Shown: piece by piece, positions 27,763-37,737 of the stretch
Layout of the letters: each line of letters starts with the position of its first letter
How positions within the stretch are numbered: the first letter of the stretch is position 1
NCBI GenBank assembly: GCA_019695035.1
Contig: JAIBAU010000007.1
Span: 50,078 to 114,077 of the forward strand
DNA: 64,000 nucleotides
Direction: 5' to 3'
Origin: Caulobacteraceae bacterium
GTDB taxonomy: Bacteria > Pseudomonadota > Alphaproteobacteria > Caulobacterales > Caulobacteraceae
The notes under the pieces: generated by a model
What the model saw: only the letters and a program-made list of their open reading frames with translations
Database searches by the model: none
What the model was told of the DNA's origin: nothing
Program-made: the position numbers and the translations under genes

Positions 27763-30700
27763 CAGGCCCACCCGTCGTCCCACTGATCGTCCTCATCGAC
27801 CACCCGCCACTCGTGCACTCGCGCGAGGTGGTCATAGTCAGACCGGTACTTCATCTGCTCGGGGGCGGTGCGGGAAAGGTAACCTCGCTCCGGATCCGCA
27901 TAGTCCCTGATCCGCGCCAGAAGGCCGACCCAGGCAGCCTCCGCGAGGTCCTCGCTGGCCGGCTGGTCGCGGATCGCCTCTCCGGGTCTCCCCCGTTCCT
28001 CGATCTTTCCAGGGGGATTGCGCCCGGTGACCCGGACGTACAACAGCTCGCCCGGCTCAGGCCGTCCGCCGTCCGCCAGGCCGCCGCGCCGCAGCATGGC
28101 GGCCGTGAGGGGTAGCTGAGCGGCGAACCCCTGCCGGACCTGTTTGCTGGTGGGCGCCCCGCCGGTCTTGAAGTCGATCACATGCGCCAGACCGTCTTCG
28201 ATCTCGATTCGGTCTGCGCGGGCCGCGAGGGTGAAGTTGAGGTCAGGGATTGCGAGGCTGATCTCCCGTTCGACGAGGATGTGTGCGCCGGAGCGGCGGC
28301 GGCGCATCTCGAAGTCGGCGATCCAGGCCCCCGCCCGGGCGGCCAGGGGTTTCTCGCGCGCGAGATCCTTCACCGGAGCGCCCGCCTTCACCAGTTCGGC
28401 GAGATAGAGTTCCGTGAACGTCCGTCCCCGATCCTCGCTGGCCAGCGACGGCCAGGCTTCGGCGAAGCCCTCCATGGCGGCGTGGATCGCCGTGCCCCGC
28501 GCCCGAGCGTCAATCGCCTCATCGGGCCGATCCATCGCCCGCAGACCCAGCACATTACGGGCGTAGACCGCGTAGGGATCCCGCACCCAGGTCTCGACCT
28601 GGGTCACGTATAGCTTTGCAGGTCGCGCATCCAACGGGGGTTTCGGGTCGGGCCGTGGCGCGGGCCTCAGGCTTGACGGCGCGTGCGCATCCGCGGCGTC
28701 CAACCTGCGCGCCCACTCGAGCAACTCGGGCCGCGAGGGGAGTTGGCGGCCCGCCCCGGTCACCAGGGTGTTGAGTCGCAACAACCAGCGGGAAGGTACG
28801 GCCGGCTGGCCGCCGCGCCGGGCGGTGTGCAGCAGGACCACCTCGGGCGCGCAGGCCGCCTGGGCGAAGTCATGGGCCGACAGGCCGACCTTGCGTTCCG
28901 GCGAGGGCAGGCCCAGTCGGCGGCGCATGGGCCGCGACAGGAAAGGATCGACAGGCGCTCCCTGGGGCCAGACGCCCTCCTCCAGTCCGGCCAGAATCAG
29001 GCGGTCGGCGCGCACCAGCCGGGCCTCGATCGCGCCGAGGATCCGGAGTCGCGGATGCGCCGCTCTGCCCGGGCGGACCGTCTCGTCGGAGAGGAGGGAG
29101 CCGATCAGGTCGCGGAAGGCTTGTGCGGTCACGGGCGGCAGGGCGGCGCCCTCGGCGATTACGCCCGCAAGCAACTGCGCGGCGCATCGTCCGTCCGGCC
29201 CGGACCAGAGGGCGTCGAAACCTCCCTGCGCGTCTGCGGCCAGGGCCTGCAGGGTCTCCGTTAGCTGCCGCGCGGCCTCGGCGGCGGGGATGGCGCCTCC
29301 GCCGAAGGCGGCGTGCAGGGGAGCAATCAGGGCGTGGACAGCGTGTGCAAAGGCTTCAGCCCGATCGAGCTCGCGGAGGGTGCGCTCGGAAGGCGCGGCG
29401 CCGTCCCGTCCTGGTTGGCGGCGGCCCTCCAGGGTCCGGAACAGCGAGGGCCAGCCATCCCGGCGGGGGCCTCGCAGGCCCAGCCGCTCGAAGGCGCGCA
29501 GTCCCTGTCCGCGTTCCGCCTCCTCCATCCCAAGACGGACAAGCGGATTCTTGAGCGCGCCCAGCAGAGTGATCGGGGCGGCCGGATCGCAGGCCAACTC
29601 CGCCGCCTGCGCAATCAGCACGCCGACCGGAAAGCCCGCAAGGGGGGCCCCGGCGGAGGAATCGGCTTCAATGCCCCAGCGCGACAACTGCGCCGAAACC
29701 CGGCGCGCGAGACCCTGGTCTGGCGTGACAAGGGCGCAAGTCCGGTCGGGTTCCTCCAGCGCCTCCCGCATCAGGAGCGCGGCCACGGTCGCCGCTTCGT
29801 CCTCGGTGCGGGCTTCGATGACGCTGAGCCCTTCCAGGCCTTCCCCGAACGGATCCACGCCGGTCTCCTCCGCCTCGGCCTGCATGGTCTCGATGACACT
29901 GAGCCAGTCGGCGGTCGCGTCGGCGGGGCGGAGGGACTCGTTGATTACCCGCCGGCGGGCGCGGCCGCGGAGGTTCTCGGCCGTCCCTTCCGCGAGGGGC
30001 CAAGGGTGCACGTCCTCCCGCGTCAGGCCGTTGCGCTCGAGCAGGCGATAGAGGCCGAACTGCGGATGCTGCGGCTCCCGGTCGATGGCGGCCCAGGCGT
30101 CGTCCGCCAGGTTCCGGTCCAGTCCGGGCAGCACGACGCAGCCGCGCGGTGCGCCGGCGACTGCGGCCAGCAGCTCCCCTGTGGCAGGGGCCGTGGCGGT
30201 CGATCCCGCCGCGATGAGGGGTGTCGCGGGGGGCCGCGCGCGCCACTGTTCGGCCAGCCGCTTGGACAGCATCACGCGCCGCTCGGTGGGATCGACAAGG
30301 CCCAGTTCGCGCAGGCGCGCGGGCCAGCGTTCGAGGGCGATGGCCAGGACGCGTGCGGACTGTCGCCAGTGAGCCGCATGGTCGCCTCCGAGGTCGCCCA
30401 GGTCGGCGCCGTGAAAGCGCTCCTCGATGAATAGACTGTCCAGGAAGCCGGCCAGGGCGTCCGCCATCTCAAGCGCGGCCGGGGTGTCGAGATCACGCTC
30501 GAAGGCAGGCGCGTTCTCGGCGATCAGGCGCGCCAGTTCGAAGCGTCGCCGCAGTGGGCTTACCGCCGGCGGCAGTCCGAGCGCGATGGCCCCCGGTTCG
30601 AATGGCGGTTCGCCTTCATCGAGATCACCAACAGCGCGAATCTGCGGCAGCAACACCGGCTGGCCGCCCGCCGCCTTTACGAACGCCTCCGCGAGGGATC

Positions 30701-30863
30701 GCGCGCCTCGCCGCGTCGGCGTCAGGACTATGGCGTCGGTCAGGGCCTCCGGGCCCTCCATCGAAAGGTGATCGAACAGGATCCTGGCGAGGTCGTCGAC
30801 GAAGGGCCGGTGCGCGGCGATGCTGAACCAGCGGGAGCCTTCGGCGTCGAAGGGGGCGATCAC
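27762..30863 (-). CDS. addB: Double-strand break repair protein AddB
   Basis: Partner of AddA. 1033 residues from GTG 30863, which overlaps the murU stop by 4 nt. The N-terminus keeps the superfamily-1-like fold (VLTPTRRGARSLAEAF) without a good Walker A, as in alphaproteobacterial AddB proteins; the C-terminal PD-(D/E)xK nuclease shows HVIDFKTGG near residue 910, preceded by LYVTQVETWVRDPY. Sits between murU and addA in a tight run. Confidence 0.95.
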   Translation of the reverse strand: MIAPFDAEGSRWFSIAAHRPFVDDLARILFDHLSMEGPEALTDAIVLTPTRRGARSLAEAFVKAAGGQPVLLPQIRAVGDLDEGEPPFEPGAIALGLPPAVSPLRRRFELARLIAENAPAFERDLDTPAALEMADALAGFLDSLFIEERFHGADLGDLGGDHAAHWRQSARVLAIALERWPARLRELGLVDPTERRVMLSKRLAEQWRARPPATPLIAAGSTATAPATGELLAAVAGAPRGCVVLPGLDRNLADDAWAAIDREPQHPQFGLYRLLERNGLTREDVHPWPLAEGTAENLRGRARRRVINESLRPADATADWLSVIETMQAEAEETGVDPFGEGLEGLSVIEARTEDEAATVAALLMREALEEPDRTCALVTPDQGLARRVSAQLSRWGIEADSSAGAPLAGFPVGVLIAQAAELACDPAAPITLLGALKNPLVRLGMEEAERGQGLRAFERLGLRGPRRDGWPSLFRTLEGRRQPGRDGAAPSERTLRELDRAEAFAHAVHALIAPLHAAFGGGAIPAAEAARQLTETLQALAADAQGGFDALWSGPDGRCAAQLLAGVIAEGAALPPVTAQAFRDLIGSLLSDETVRPGRAAHPRLRILGAIEARLVRADRLILAGLEEGVWPQGAPVDPFLSRPMRRRLGLPSPERKVGLSAHDFAQAACAPEVVLLHTARRGGQPAVPSRWLLRLNTLVTGAGRQLPSRPELLEWARRLDAADAHAPSSLRPAPRPDPKPPLDARPAKLYVTQVETWVRDPYAVYARNVLGLRAMDRPDEAIDARARGTAIHAAMEGFAEAWPSLASEDRGRTFTELYLAELVKAGAPVKDLAREKPLAARAGAWIADFEMRRRRSGAHILVEREISLAIPDLNFTLAARADRIEIEDGLAHVIDFKTGGAPTSKQVRQGFAAQLPLTAAMLRRGGLADGGRPEPGELLYVRVTGRNPPGKIEERGRPGEAIRDQPASEDLAEAAWVGLLARIRDYADPERGYLSRTAPEQMKYRSDYDHLARVHEWRVVDEDDQWDDGWA

Positions 30864-31579
30864 CCCGCCGCCCTCAGTCGCGCTTCGGCCTCGTCCCGGG
30901 ACCGGGGATCGCCGACGTGCATCCAGAAGCCGTCCAGCAAGCGGCCGTGCAGGCGGCCCTGACCGGCCAGCCGTCGCCAGATCGGAGACAGGGAGAACGG
31001 TCCTTCCGGCCCGTCGTCGACGATCTGGGGCCTGGTGATGTGGACGCCCATGTAGGCGTAGGGGGCGGTGGGCGCGTCGCCTCTGAAGCGCACCCGCGTT
31101 CCGTCGTCCTCCAGGAAGAGGTCGCCGGCGCCCTCGAAACCGATCGACCGTTCACGGTCCGCCAAAAGCAGGATCGCGTCCATGCGCTCCGGATCCCACG
31201 CTCGGGCGAGGTGGTCGAGGGCGTCGGATCGATCGATCCAGACCGAGTCTATGTTGGCGACCCAGATCGGCGCGTCGCCCACCAGGCGCCGGGCCTTCTT
31301 CAGGCCGCCGCCGGTCTCCAGCAACTCGTCTCGCTCGTCGGAGATGACAATCTCGAGGTCCTTCCGCGCCGCGAGGTGGTTCTCCAGCCGATCGGCGAAC
31401 CAGTGCACGTTGACCACCGCCTTCTCGACGCCTGCCTCCACCAGGCGGTCCAGTACGTGGTCGATCAGAGCACGGCCGGCGACCTCGACGAGGGCCTTGG
31501 GACGGTCGTCGGTGAGCGGCCGCATGCGGGTGCCCAGGCCGGCGGCCAGCACCATTGCGGTCGTCGGAGTCCGGCTCAC
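30860..31579 (-). CDS. murU: N-acetylmuramate-1-phosphate uridylyltransferase
   Basis: Makes UDP-MurNAc from MurNAc-1-phosphate in the AnmK/AmgK-MurU cell-wall recycling route. 239 residues from GTG 31579, which overlaps the amgK stop (GTGA); longer in-frame starts exist but lie inside amgK. Nucleotidyltransferase signature LAAGLGTRMRPLTDDRPKAL at the N-terminus, then a metal-binding Asp in WVANIDSVW. Adjacent amgK supports the MurU assignment over a generic sugar nucleotidyltransferase. Confidence 0.9.
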   Translation of the reverse strand: MSRTPTTAMVLAAGLGTRMRPLTDDRPKALVEVAGRALIDHVLDRLVEAGVEKAVVNVHWFADRLENHLAARKDLEIVISDERDELLETGGGLKKARRLVGDAPIWVANIDSVWIDRSDALDHLARAWDPERMDAILLLADRERSIGFEGAGDLFLEDDGTRVRFRGDAPTAPYAYMGVHITRPQIVDDGPEGPFSLSPIWRRLAGQGRLHGRLLDGFWMHVGDPRSRDEAEARLRAAG

Positions 31580-32667
31580 AGGCGCACCTCCTCGGGCACG
31601 TAGCGATCGAACCACGCCCGAAGGCCCTCCATTCCTGGCGCGGTCAGGTTGGCTTCGAGGTGACGCCACATGCGCGGCATGAACTGGCGGTAGCGCGGCT
31701 TGCCATCGCGGAAGATGAGGCGGGCGAAGACGCCCAGGATGCGGGCTTCGTTGAGGGCCGCCAGGGCGGCGTAGTCAGCCATGAAGGCGCTCCGGTCCAG
31801 ATCCGGCCGGGCGGCGAAGTAGCGATCCAGCGCCGCCCGCTCCAGCTCCGGCGAAACGTCGCGGCGGGCGTCCTGTAGCAGCGAGTGCAGATCCCAGCTG
31901 GGGTGAGCGCGCACGGCGTCCTGGAAGTCGATCATGCCCACCCGGGCCGCGCCCTCTCGATCCGGCAGCCAGATGAGGTTTTCGGCGTGATAATCGCGGT
32001 GGGCGAAGGCGTCGGCTCCTTCGGCGCCGCGCCGGGCCACCGGGGCCCACAGGGTCCGCCATTCGAGCACGGCGGCGTCATCGAGGACGATGCGGGAATC
32101 GAATCTGGGGTACCATTCGACAAAAAGGTCGGCGCCTGCGCCCAGCGCGACGGCGTCGTAGACCAGGAGAGGCCATCTGGCCCCCGGCGCCTCGATCAAC
32201 TCCGGCGGCGGGGCCCTGTGCAGGCGCGCCAAGGCGTCCACGGCGTTGAAGTAGAGTTCCTCCTCGTCAGCCATGTCGCGGCCGATCAGTTCGGCGAAGA
32301 CTCCGTTTCCAAGATCCTCCAGCACCGCCAGTCCGGCGGGGGCGTCCAGGGCGTGGATTTCGGGGGCCGAGAGCCCGTGGCTCTTCAGGTGGTGGGCGAC
32401 CGCCGCAAAGGCCTCCACCTTTCCCGCTGAAAGCCGCGCCAGCGCATTCCAGCCTGCCTGCCGCCGGCTGTCCTCGTCCCAGTCGGGCGCGCAGGGAGGG
32501 CTTTCCAGTGCGCCCACCTGGTCCATGAGCATCAGCGAGCGGCCATCCGGCAGGTGTAAACGCTCATAGCGACGCGTGGAGGCGTCACCAGGCAAGGGGA
32601 CGCGAACAGCGTCGCCCAGCCCGGTCCGGTTCAGAAAGTCGACCCTTTGTGCCTCGCGTTCAGACAT
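31576..32667 (-). CDS. amgK: N-acetylmuramate/N-acetylglucosamine kinase
   Basis: Phosphorylates MurNAc and GlcNAc at the anomeric position, feeding MurU. 363 residues. The aminoglycoside-phosphotransferase fold is shown by the nucleotide-loop PGDASTRRYERL, the catalytic HRDYHAENLIWL (Asp and Asn) and IDFQDAVRAHPSWDL. I choose ATG 32667, whose ATGTCTGA overlaps the tsaE stop by 8 nt; 32682 is an alternative. AmgK-MurU bypasses GlmU/MurA and confers intrinsic fosfomycin tolerance in other Gram-negatives. Confidence 0.9.
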   Translation of the reverse strand: MSEREAQRVDFLNRTGLGDAVRVPLPGDASTRRYERLHLPDGRSLMLMDQVGALESPPCAPDWDEDSRRQAGWNALARLSAGKVEAFAAVAHHLKSHGLSAPEIHALDAPAGLAVLEDLGNGVFAELIGRDMADEEELYFNAVDALARLHRAPPPELIEAPGARWPLLVYDAVALGAGADLFVEWYPRFDSRIVLDDAAVLEWRTLWAPVARRGAEGADAFAHRDYHAENLIWLPDREGAARVGMIDFQDAVRAHPSWDLHSLLQDARRDVSPELERAALDRYFAARPDLDRSAFMADYAALAALNEARILGVFARLIFRDGKPRYRQFMPRMWRHLEANLTAPGMEGLRAWFDRYVPEEVRL

Positions 32668-33118
32668 GAAACTCGCGCCCAATGAATGCGCCGTGGGGAA
32701 CCAGCCGCGCCCGGCGCCCCTCGGCCAGAATTTCCAGTTCTATATCCAGCCGATCGGGCGGGAGGCGATCCCCCATCCGCTGCGGCCATTCGACCACGAT
32801 CGCGCCCTCGTCCAGCGCCTCGTCCAAGCCGACTTCTATCGTCTCCCGCTCGTCGGCGAGACGATAGAGGTCGAAGTGCGTCAGAAACGGTCGTGCCTCA
32901 TATTGCTGCATCAGGGTGAAGGTCGGGGAGGGGACGTCTTCCTCAGGCCTCGTCAGCGCCCGCACCAGTCCGCGCGCCAGCGTCGACTTTCCGGCGCCCA
33001 GGTCGCCCCAGAGGAGCACGGAGTCTCCCTCGCGCAGCAGGCCCGCCACCGCGGCCCCAAGGCGGGCGGTCGCGGCGTCGTCCGGCAAGGCGACCTCGAC
33101 GGGATCGCGCAGGATCAA
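32660..33118 (-). CDS. tsaE: tRNA threonylcarbamoyladenosine ATPase TsaE
   Basis: Works with TsaB and TsaD on t6A37 of ANN-decoding tRNAs. 152 residues. Walker A GDLGAGKS at 38-45, followed by the family motif VPSPTFTLMQQYE at about 82-94 and HFDLYRL, and VVEWPQR. Overlaps the acyltransferase upstream and amgK downstream. Confidence 0.95.
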   Translation of the reverse strand: MILRDPVEVALPDDAATARLGAAVAGLLREGDSVLLWGDLGAGKSTLARGLVRALTRPEEDVPSPTFTLMQQYEARPFLTHFDLYRLADERETIEVGLDEALDEGAIVVEWPQRMGDRLPPDRLDIELEILAEGRRARLVPHGAFIGREFHV

Positions 33119-33996
33119 GCGAACTCCTGATCCGGCTGCGAGGGCAGCACGCGTTCCACGTAGGCTTTCAGGGCGTAGGTAGCCTTTGCGGCGTCGATGT
33201 CGAGGCGCTGCGGCGGAATCGGCCGTCCGACGGTGAGCCTGAACGGTTTCCCGGCCTTGTTCAGCATCTCATGGAACAGGGTGACGTCCCGCAATTCCTG
33301 GCTGAAGCGGTCGAAGAAGTGGAACAACCAGCTTTCCGGCCCGGCCACGTGGATGGGAACGACTGGCGCCGCATACTTTCGCGCCAGCGACACGGCCGTC
33401 TGTGCCCAGGGCGGATCGGTCAATTGCCCGTCCTTGCCCCTGCGCGCCAGGCGTCCGGCCGGGAAGATGACGATGCAACGTTCCGCCTCGAACGCTTCCT
33501 TGGCGGCCAGAAGGGTGGCCCGGGTCTTCTCCCGGGTCCGTTTGGACTCCACCCATTCCACCGGAATCACCGCCTCGCCGAGCCGAGGCGAGACCCGCAG
33601 GGCGTCGGCGTTGGCGAAGAAGATGGCGTCCTTGCGGATTCGGCGGAGGGCGTCGAAAACCGCGACGCCGTCGGCGATGCCGGTGGGATGGTTGCACACC
33701 ACCACGCACCGTCCCTTCAGCGGGATGCGATCCGCGAACAGAGTGGTGATCTTCAGGGCCAGCAGATCTGCGACGTAGTCCAGGGCGCCCTCGCCCGACA
33801 GCGGCAGCACCGCGTCCGCCATCCGTCGGGCCGGACCATAGCCCAGAACCGCGTAGAGCGCAGGGCGCAGCAAGGGCCAGAGGGGATTCCGCACGAGGTG
33901 CGGCGCGCGTTCATAGATCAGGACATCGACAATGTGTTCGCGCGGGCGGGACCAGCCGCGCGCCGCGGACCTTTCGTCGGGAACGGTGGCGGTCAT
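33115..33996 (-). CDS. PlsC/OlsA-like phospholipid acyltransferase
   Basis: A 293-residue acyltransferase of the lysophospholipid family. The catalytic block is CNHPTGIADG at about 102-111 (an H-x5-D spacing, as in the NHPFGGLDG subgroup, rather than the canonical H-x4-D), with FPAGRLARRG as the substrate-binding motif near 180 and VPIHVAGPESW after it. It probably acylates a lyso-lipid at the inner membrane face. Overlaps tsaE by 4 nt and is the first gene of the run to addA. Acceptor lipid unknown. Confidence 0.8.
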   Translation of the reverse strand: MTATVPDERSAARGWSRPREHIVDVLIYERAPHLVRNPLWPLLRPALYAVLGYGPARRMADAVLPLSGEGALDYVADLLALKITTLFADRIPLKGRCVVVCNHPTGIADGVAVFDALRRIRKDAIFFANADALRVSPRLGEAVIPVEWVESKRTREKTRATLLAAKEAFEAERCIVIFPAGRLARRGKDGQLTDPPWAQTAVSLARKYAAPVVPIHVAGPESWLFHFFDRFSQELRDVTLFHEMLNKAGKPFRLTVGRPIPPQRLDIDAAKATYALKAYVERVLPSQPDQEFA

Positions 33997-34129
33997 CGAC
34001 GCGATAGTAGGGAACGGCCCATCAGAGGCAAGCCGTTGGGGCAGCGGTCAGGAATTTGACGCAAGGCTTCGGGAGGCCCTGGGGACGACGGGCGGCGAAA
34101 GTCCGCGAACCCCAGTCCGGAGCCTCATC

Positions 34130-34600
34130 ATGACCTTCCAGATTCACGGCCTGCCGCGCGCTCGGTTTGAACCGCTGTTCACCCTCGGCGACGCCGCCCT
34201 CTCCGCTAAGGGGGTGGTGCGCATGCGGGTTTCCGAAACGCCGGGGTTTCCCTGCCGCGTCGGACTTCGCGATCTGGAGGCCGGTGAAAGCGTTCTGCTG
34301 CTGAACCATACGCATCAGCCGGCCGATACGCCCTATCGGTCGGCGCATGCGATCTTTGTCGGCGAGCAGTCCACCGACGCGACCCTTGAGCCGGACCAGG
34401 TGCCGGAAGTCCTGGCGCGTCGCATCCTGTCGATCCGCGCGTTCGACGGCGCCGGAATGATGCTGGACGCGGACCTCAGCGAGGGGGAGGGGCCGACGGC
34501 GGCGCTCATCGAACGGTTGCTCGCGGATCCCCGCGCCGACCGGCTGCACATCCACAACGCCCGGCGCGGCTGTTTCGCCGCCTGGGCGGCGCGCGCCTGA
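34130..34600 (+). CDS. DUF1203-type protein
   Basis: A 156-residue protein from ATG 34130. It matches the DUF1203 pattern as I know it: an N-terminal FQIHGLPRARFEPLF, a central CRVGLRDLEAGESVLLLNHTH followed by PYRSAHAIFV, and a C-terminal IHNARRGCFAA. No signal peptide or membrane helix, so cytoplasmic. The His/Cys at fixed places hint at metal or substrate binding, but no function is known. Stands alone. Confidence 0.75.
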   Translation: MTFQIHGLPRARFEPLFTLGDAALSAKGVVRMRVSETPGFPCRVGLRDLEAGESVLLLNHTHQPADTPYRSAHAIFVGEQSTDATLEPDQVPEVLARRILSIRAFDGAGMMLDADLSEGEGPTAALIERLLADPRADRLHIHNARRGCFAAWAARA

Positions 34601-34605
34601 GCGGC

Positions 34606-34779
34606 CTAGAGGTCCTTGCGGCCTATGTAGAAGGTGGCGAGGAAAACCATGAGGCCGACGCCGATGAAGGTCGGCCCGGCTGACGGAAAGCGCGCCTCGA
34701 TGGCCGGAAAATCGGTCACGATCAGGAAAAGGCCTCCGCCCAAGAGGGCAGCGGCCAGAATGTAGAGGACGATCTTCAT
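34606..34779 (-). CDS. 57-aa two-span membrane protein
   Basis: Reads from ATG 34779 to TAG at 34606-34608. Two hydrophobic helices (about 3-22, VLYILAAALLGGGLFLIV, and 34-52, GPTFIGVGLMVFLATFYIG) with a short loop and a basic end RKDL. A good ribosome site, GGGGGGAAG, lies a few bases upstream of the start. Convergent with the DUF1203 gene, 5 bp away. No known family; the ribosome site and amphiphilic pattern are the support. Confidence 0.6.
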   Translation of the reverse strand: MKIVLYILAAALLGGGLFLIVTDFPAIEARFPSAGPTFIGVGLMVFLATFYIGRKDL

Positions 34780-35006
34780 CAACTTCCCCCCGTGGTCAGG
34801 CGTCCTAGCCTAGACCGATTTGCGTCCCAGGGCGCGTGGAGCGCACCGGAATGGGCAGGTCGGCGCCCGCAAGTGCTCTTCGTTCGACGCCAGTACGAAT
34901 CGACCTCCCGACCGAGGTTCCGAATGCAGGCTAGCGCGGTTGCACGCGCGGGTCTAAGACCGCGCCCGACTCCAACCCTTCCTCGCTCAGTTCAAGGGAG
35001 ACGCGC
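34780..35006. other. 227-bp intergenic region before mmsA
   Basis: Divergent region between the 57-aa membrane protein and mmsA, presumably holding both promoters. A near-perfect inverted repeat, GCGCGGGTC and GACCGCGC around an AA loop, lies at 34946-34965, about 40 bp before the mmsA start, and could be a regulator site. AAGGGAG at 34994-35000 is the mmsA ribosome site. I see no open frame with coding character. Confidence 0.4.
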
Positions 35007-36518
<1,512 letters not shown>

Positions 36519-36713
36519 GCCGGCCTCCAACCACCGGAGAGTGGCCCGCTTTTCACGAGTGTGGCCGTCTCTCCGGCCGGACCTGCACCTGCGGGTCACG
36601 TGCAGCGGTTCCCGCCCGGCAGGGGAATCCGGTTGCTTGCGGATCGTCTCTCGGGCGTTAACCTGTACGGAATGGCGGGCGCCCGAGGCGTTGCGCCCGG
36701 GGACAGTCGCCGC

Positions 36714-37628
36714 ATGCAGCTTCGCCGCTTCCTGTTGTTCAGCCTGCTGGCGGTGGTGCTCGGCGCTTCGGTCGCCGGCGGCGGCTATTGGGCCTACTGG
36801 AATTTCTACGCCCGCTGGCGGCCGGTCACGATCGTCAAGAACCAGGCCGAAATCCAGAAACTCCTGGACGCTGCGGGCGCCGTGTCGCCGGGCCGCACCG
36901 GCCCGTGGCTGTATATGATCACCTACCGCGCCTGCGCGCCCTGCGCCCGTTACCAGCGGGAGGAGTTTCCCAAGCTCGCCGAAGCCAATGTCGACACCCG
37001 GGTTATCGCCTATGCGCGTCCGGACAAGGAAGGGCTGGCGCAGTCCACCGCCCCAGAGCGGGCCACCGTCGCCGAACTCTGGATCAACCGCTCGTGGCCT
37101 CTCTACCTGCAATGGATGGCTGTGCCGCGTCAGCAGTGGTCGGCCCCGGGGGTTCGCCCCGCGGACGGGGACATCGCCCGCACCGCCGTCGTGGACGCCA
37201 GCCGCCAGTTCACCGACAAACTTGAGCCCTATCTGAAGGCGAACGGCCTTGGGTCCGAATATCCGCTGCTCATCTGGCGGGACCGTGACGGCTACCTGAA
37301 GGCGTGCGCCTGCGCGGATCGGCGTTCCTACGCCTTCATTCGCCATGACCTGGGGGTCGCGGACGAAACGCCCTCGATCATCGCCGTGCCGCGACCGGAA
37401 ACCCAGCCCGAGCTTGCGCCGCCGGTCGAGGCGCCGGCCGACTCCGCTCCTGTCGCGCCGCGACCGCGGCCAGCCGCTCGCGATCCCCTGGCGACTCCCG
37501 CCCGTCCCATCCCCTACCAGCCGGGTGGGTCGACGCCGTCGACCTCGGCGCCTGCGCAGTCCCCGCCGCCGGCCAATCGAGGCAACCAGCCGCCTCCAAA
37601 GAACGACAGCGACAACATCTTCTACTGA
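36714..37628 (+). CDS. Membrane-anchored thioredoxin-like protein with proline-rich tail
   Basis: A 304-residue protein from ATG 36714; ATG 36672 and others upstream are possible but give no ribosome site. One membrane anchor at about 5-27 (FLLFSLLAVVLGASVAGGGY), then a thioredoxin-like domain with a CxxC in YRACAPCARYQREEFP and a second CAC pair in YLKACACADRRSY, and finally about 80 residues rich in Pro, Ala and Ser. Topology puts the CxxC in the periplasm. The CAPC pair is unlike DsbA (CPHC) or TlpA (CxPC variants). Stands alone, so partner unknown. Confidence 0.65.
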   Translation: MQLRRFLLFSLLAVVLGASVAGGGYWAYWNFYARWRPVTIVKNQAEIQKLLDAAGAVSPGRTGPWLYMITYRACAPCARYQREEFPKLAEANVDTRVIAYARPDKEGLAQSTAPERATVAELWINRSWPLYLQWMAVPRQQWSAPGVRPADGDIARTAVVDASRQFTDKLEPYLKANGLGSEYPLLIWRDRDGYLKACACADRRSYAFIRHDLGVADETPSIIAVPRPETQPELAPPVEAPADSAPVAPRPRPAARDPLATPARPIPYQPGGSTPSTSAPAQSPPPANRGNQPPPKNDSDNIFY

Positions 37629-37737
37629 CGTCGCGTTCGCACGGCGGTTCCTGTCGAAAGATTCACTAGGCCGAACTGTCACGCTCCCCGAGTGTCGCGC
37701 CCACGCTGGCGCCAAGACCAGTGCTCAGGAGCTGCCC

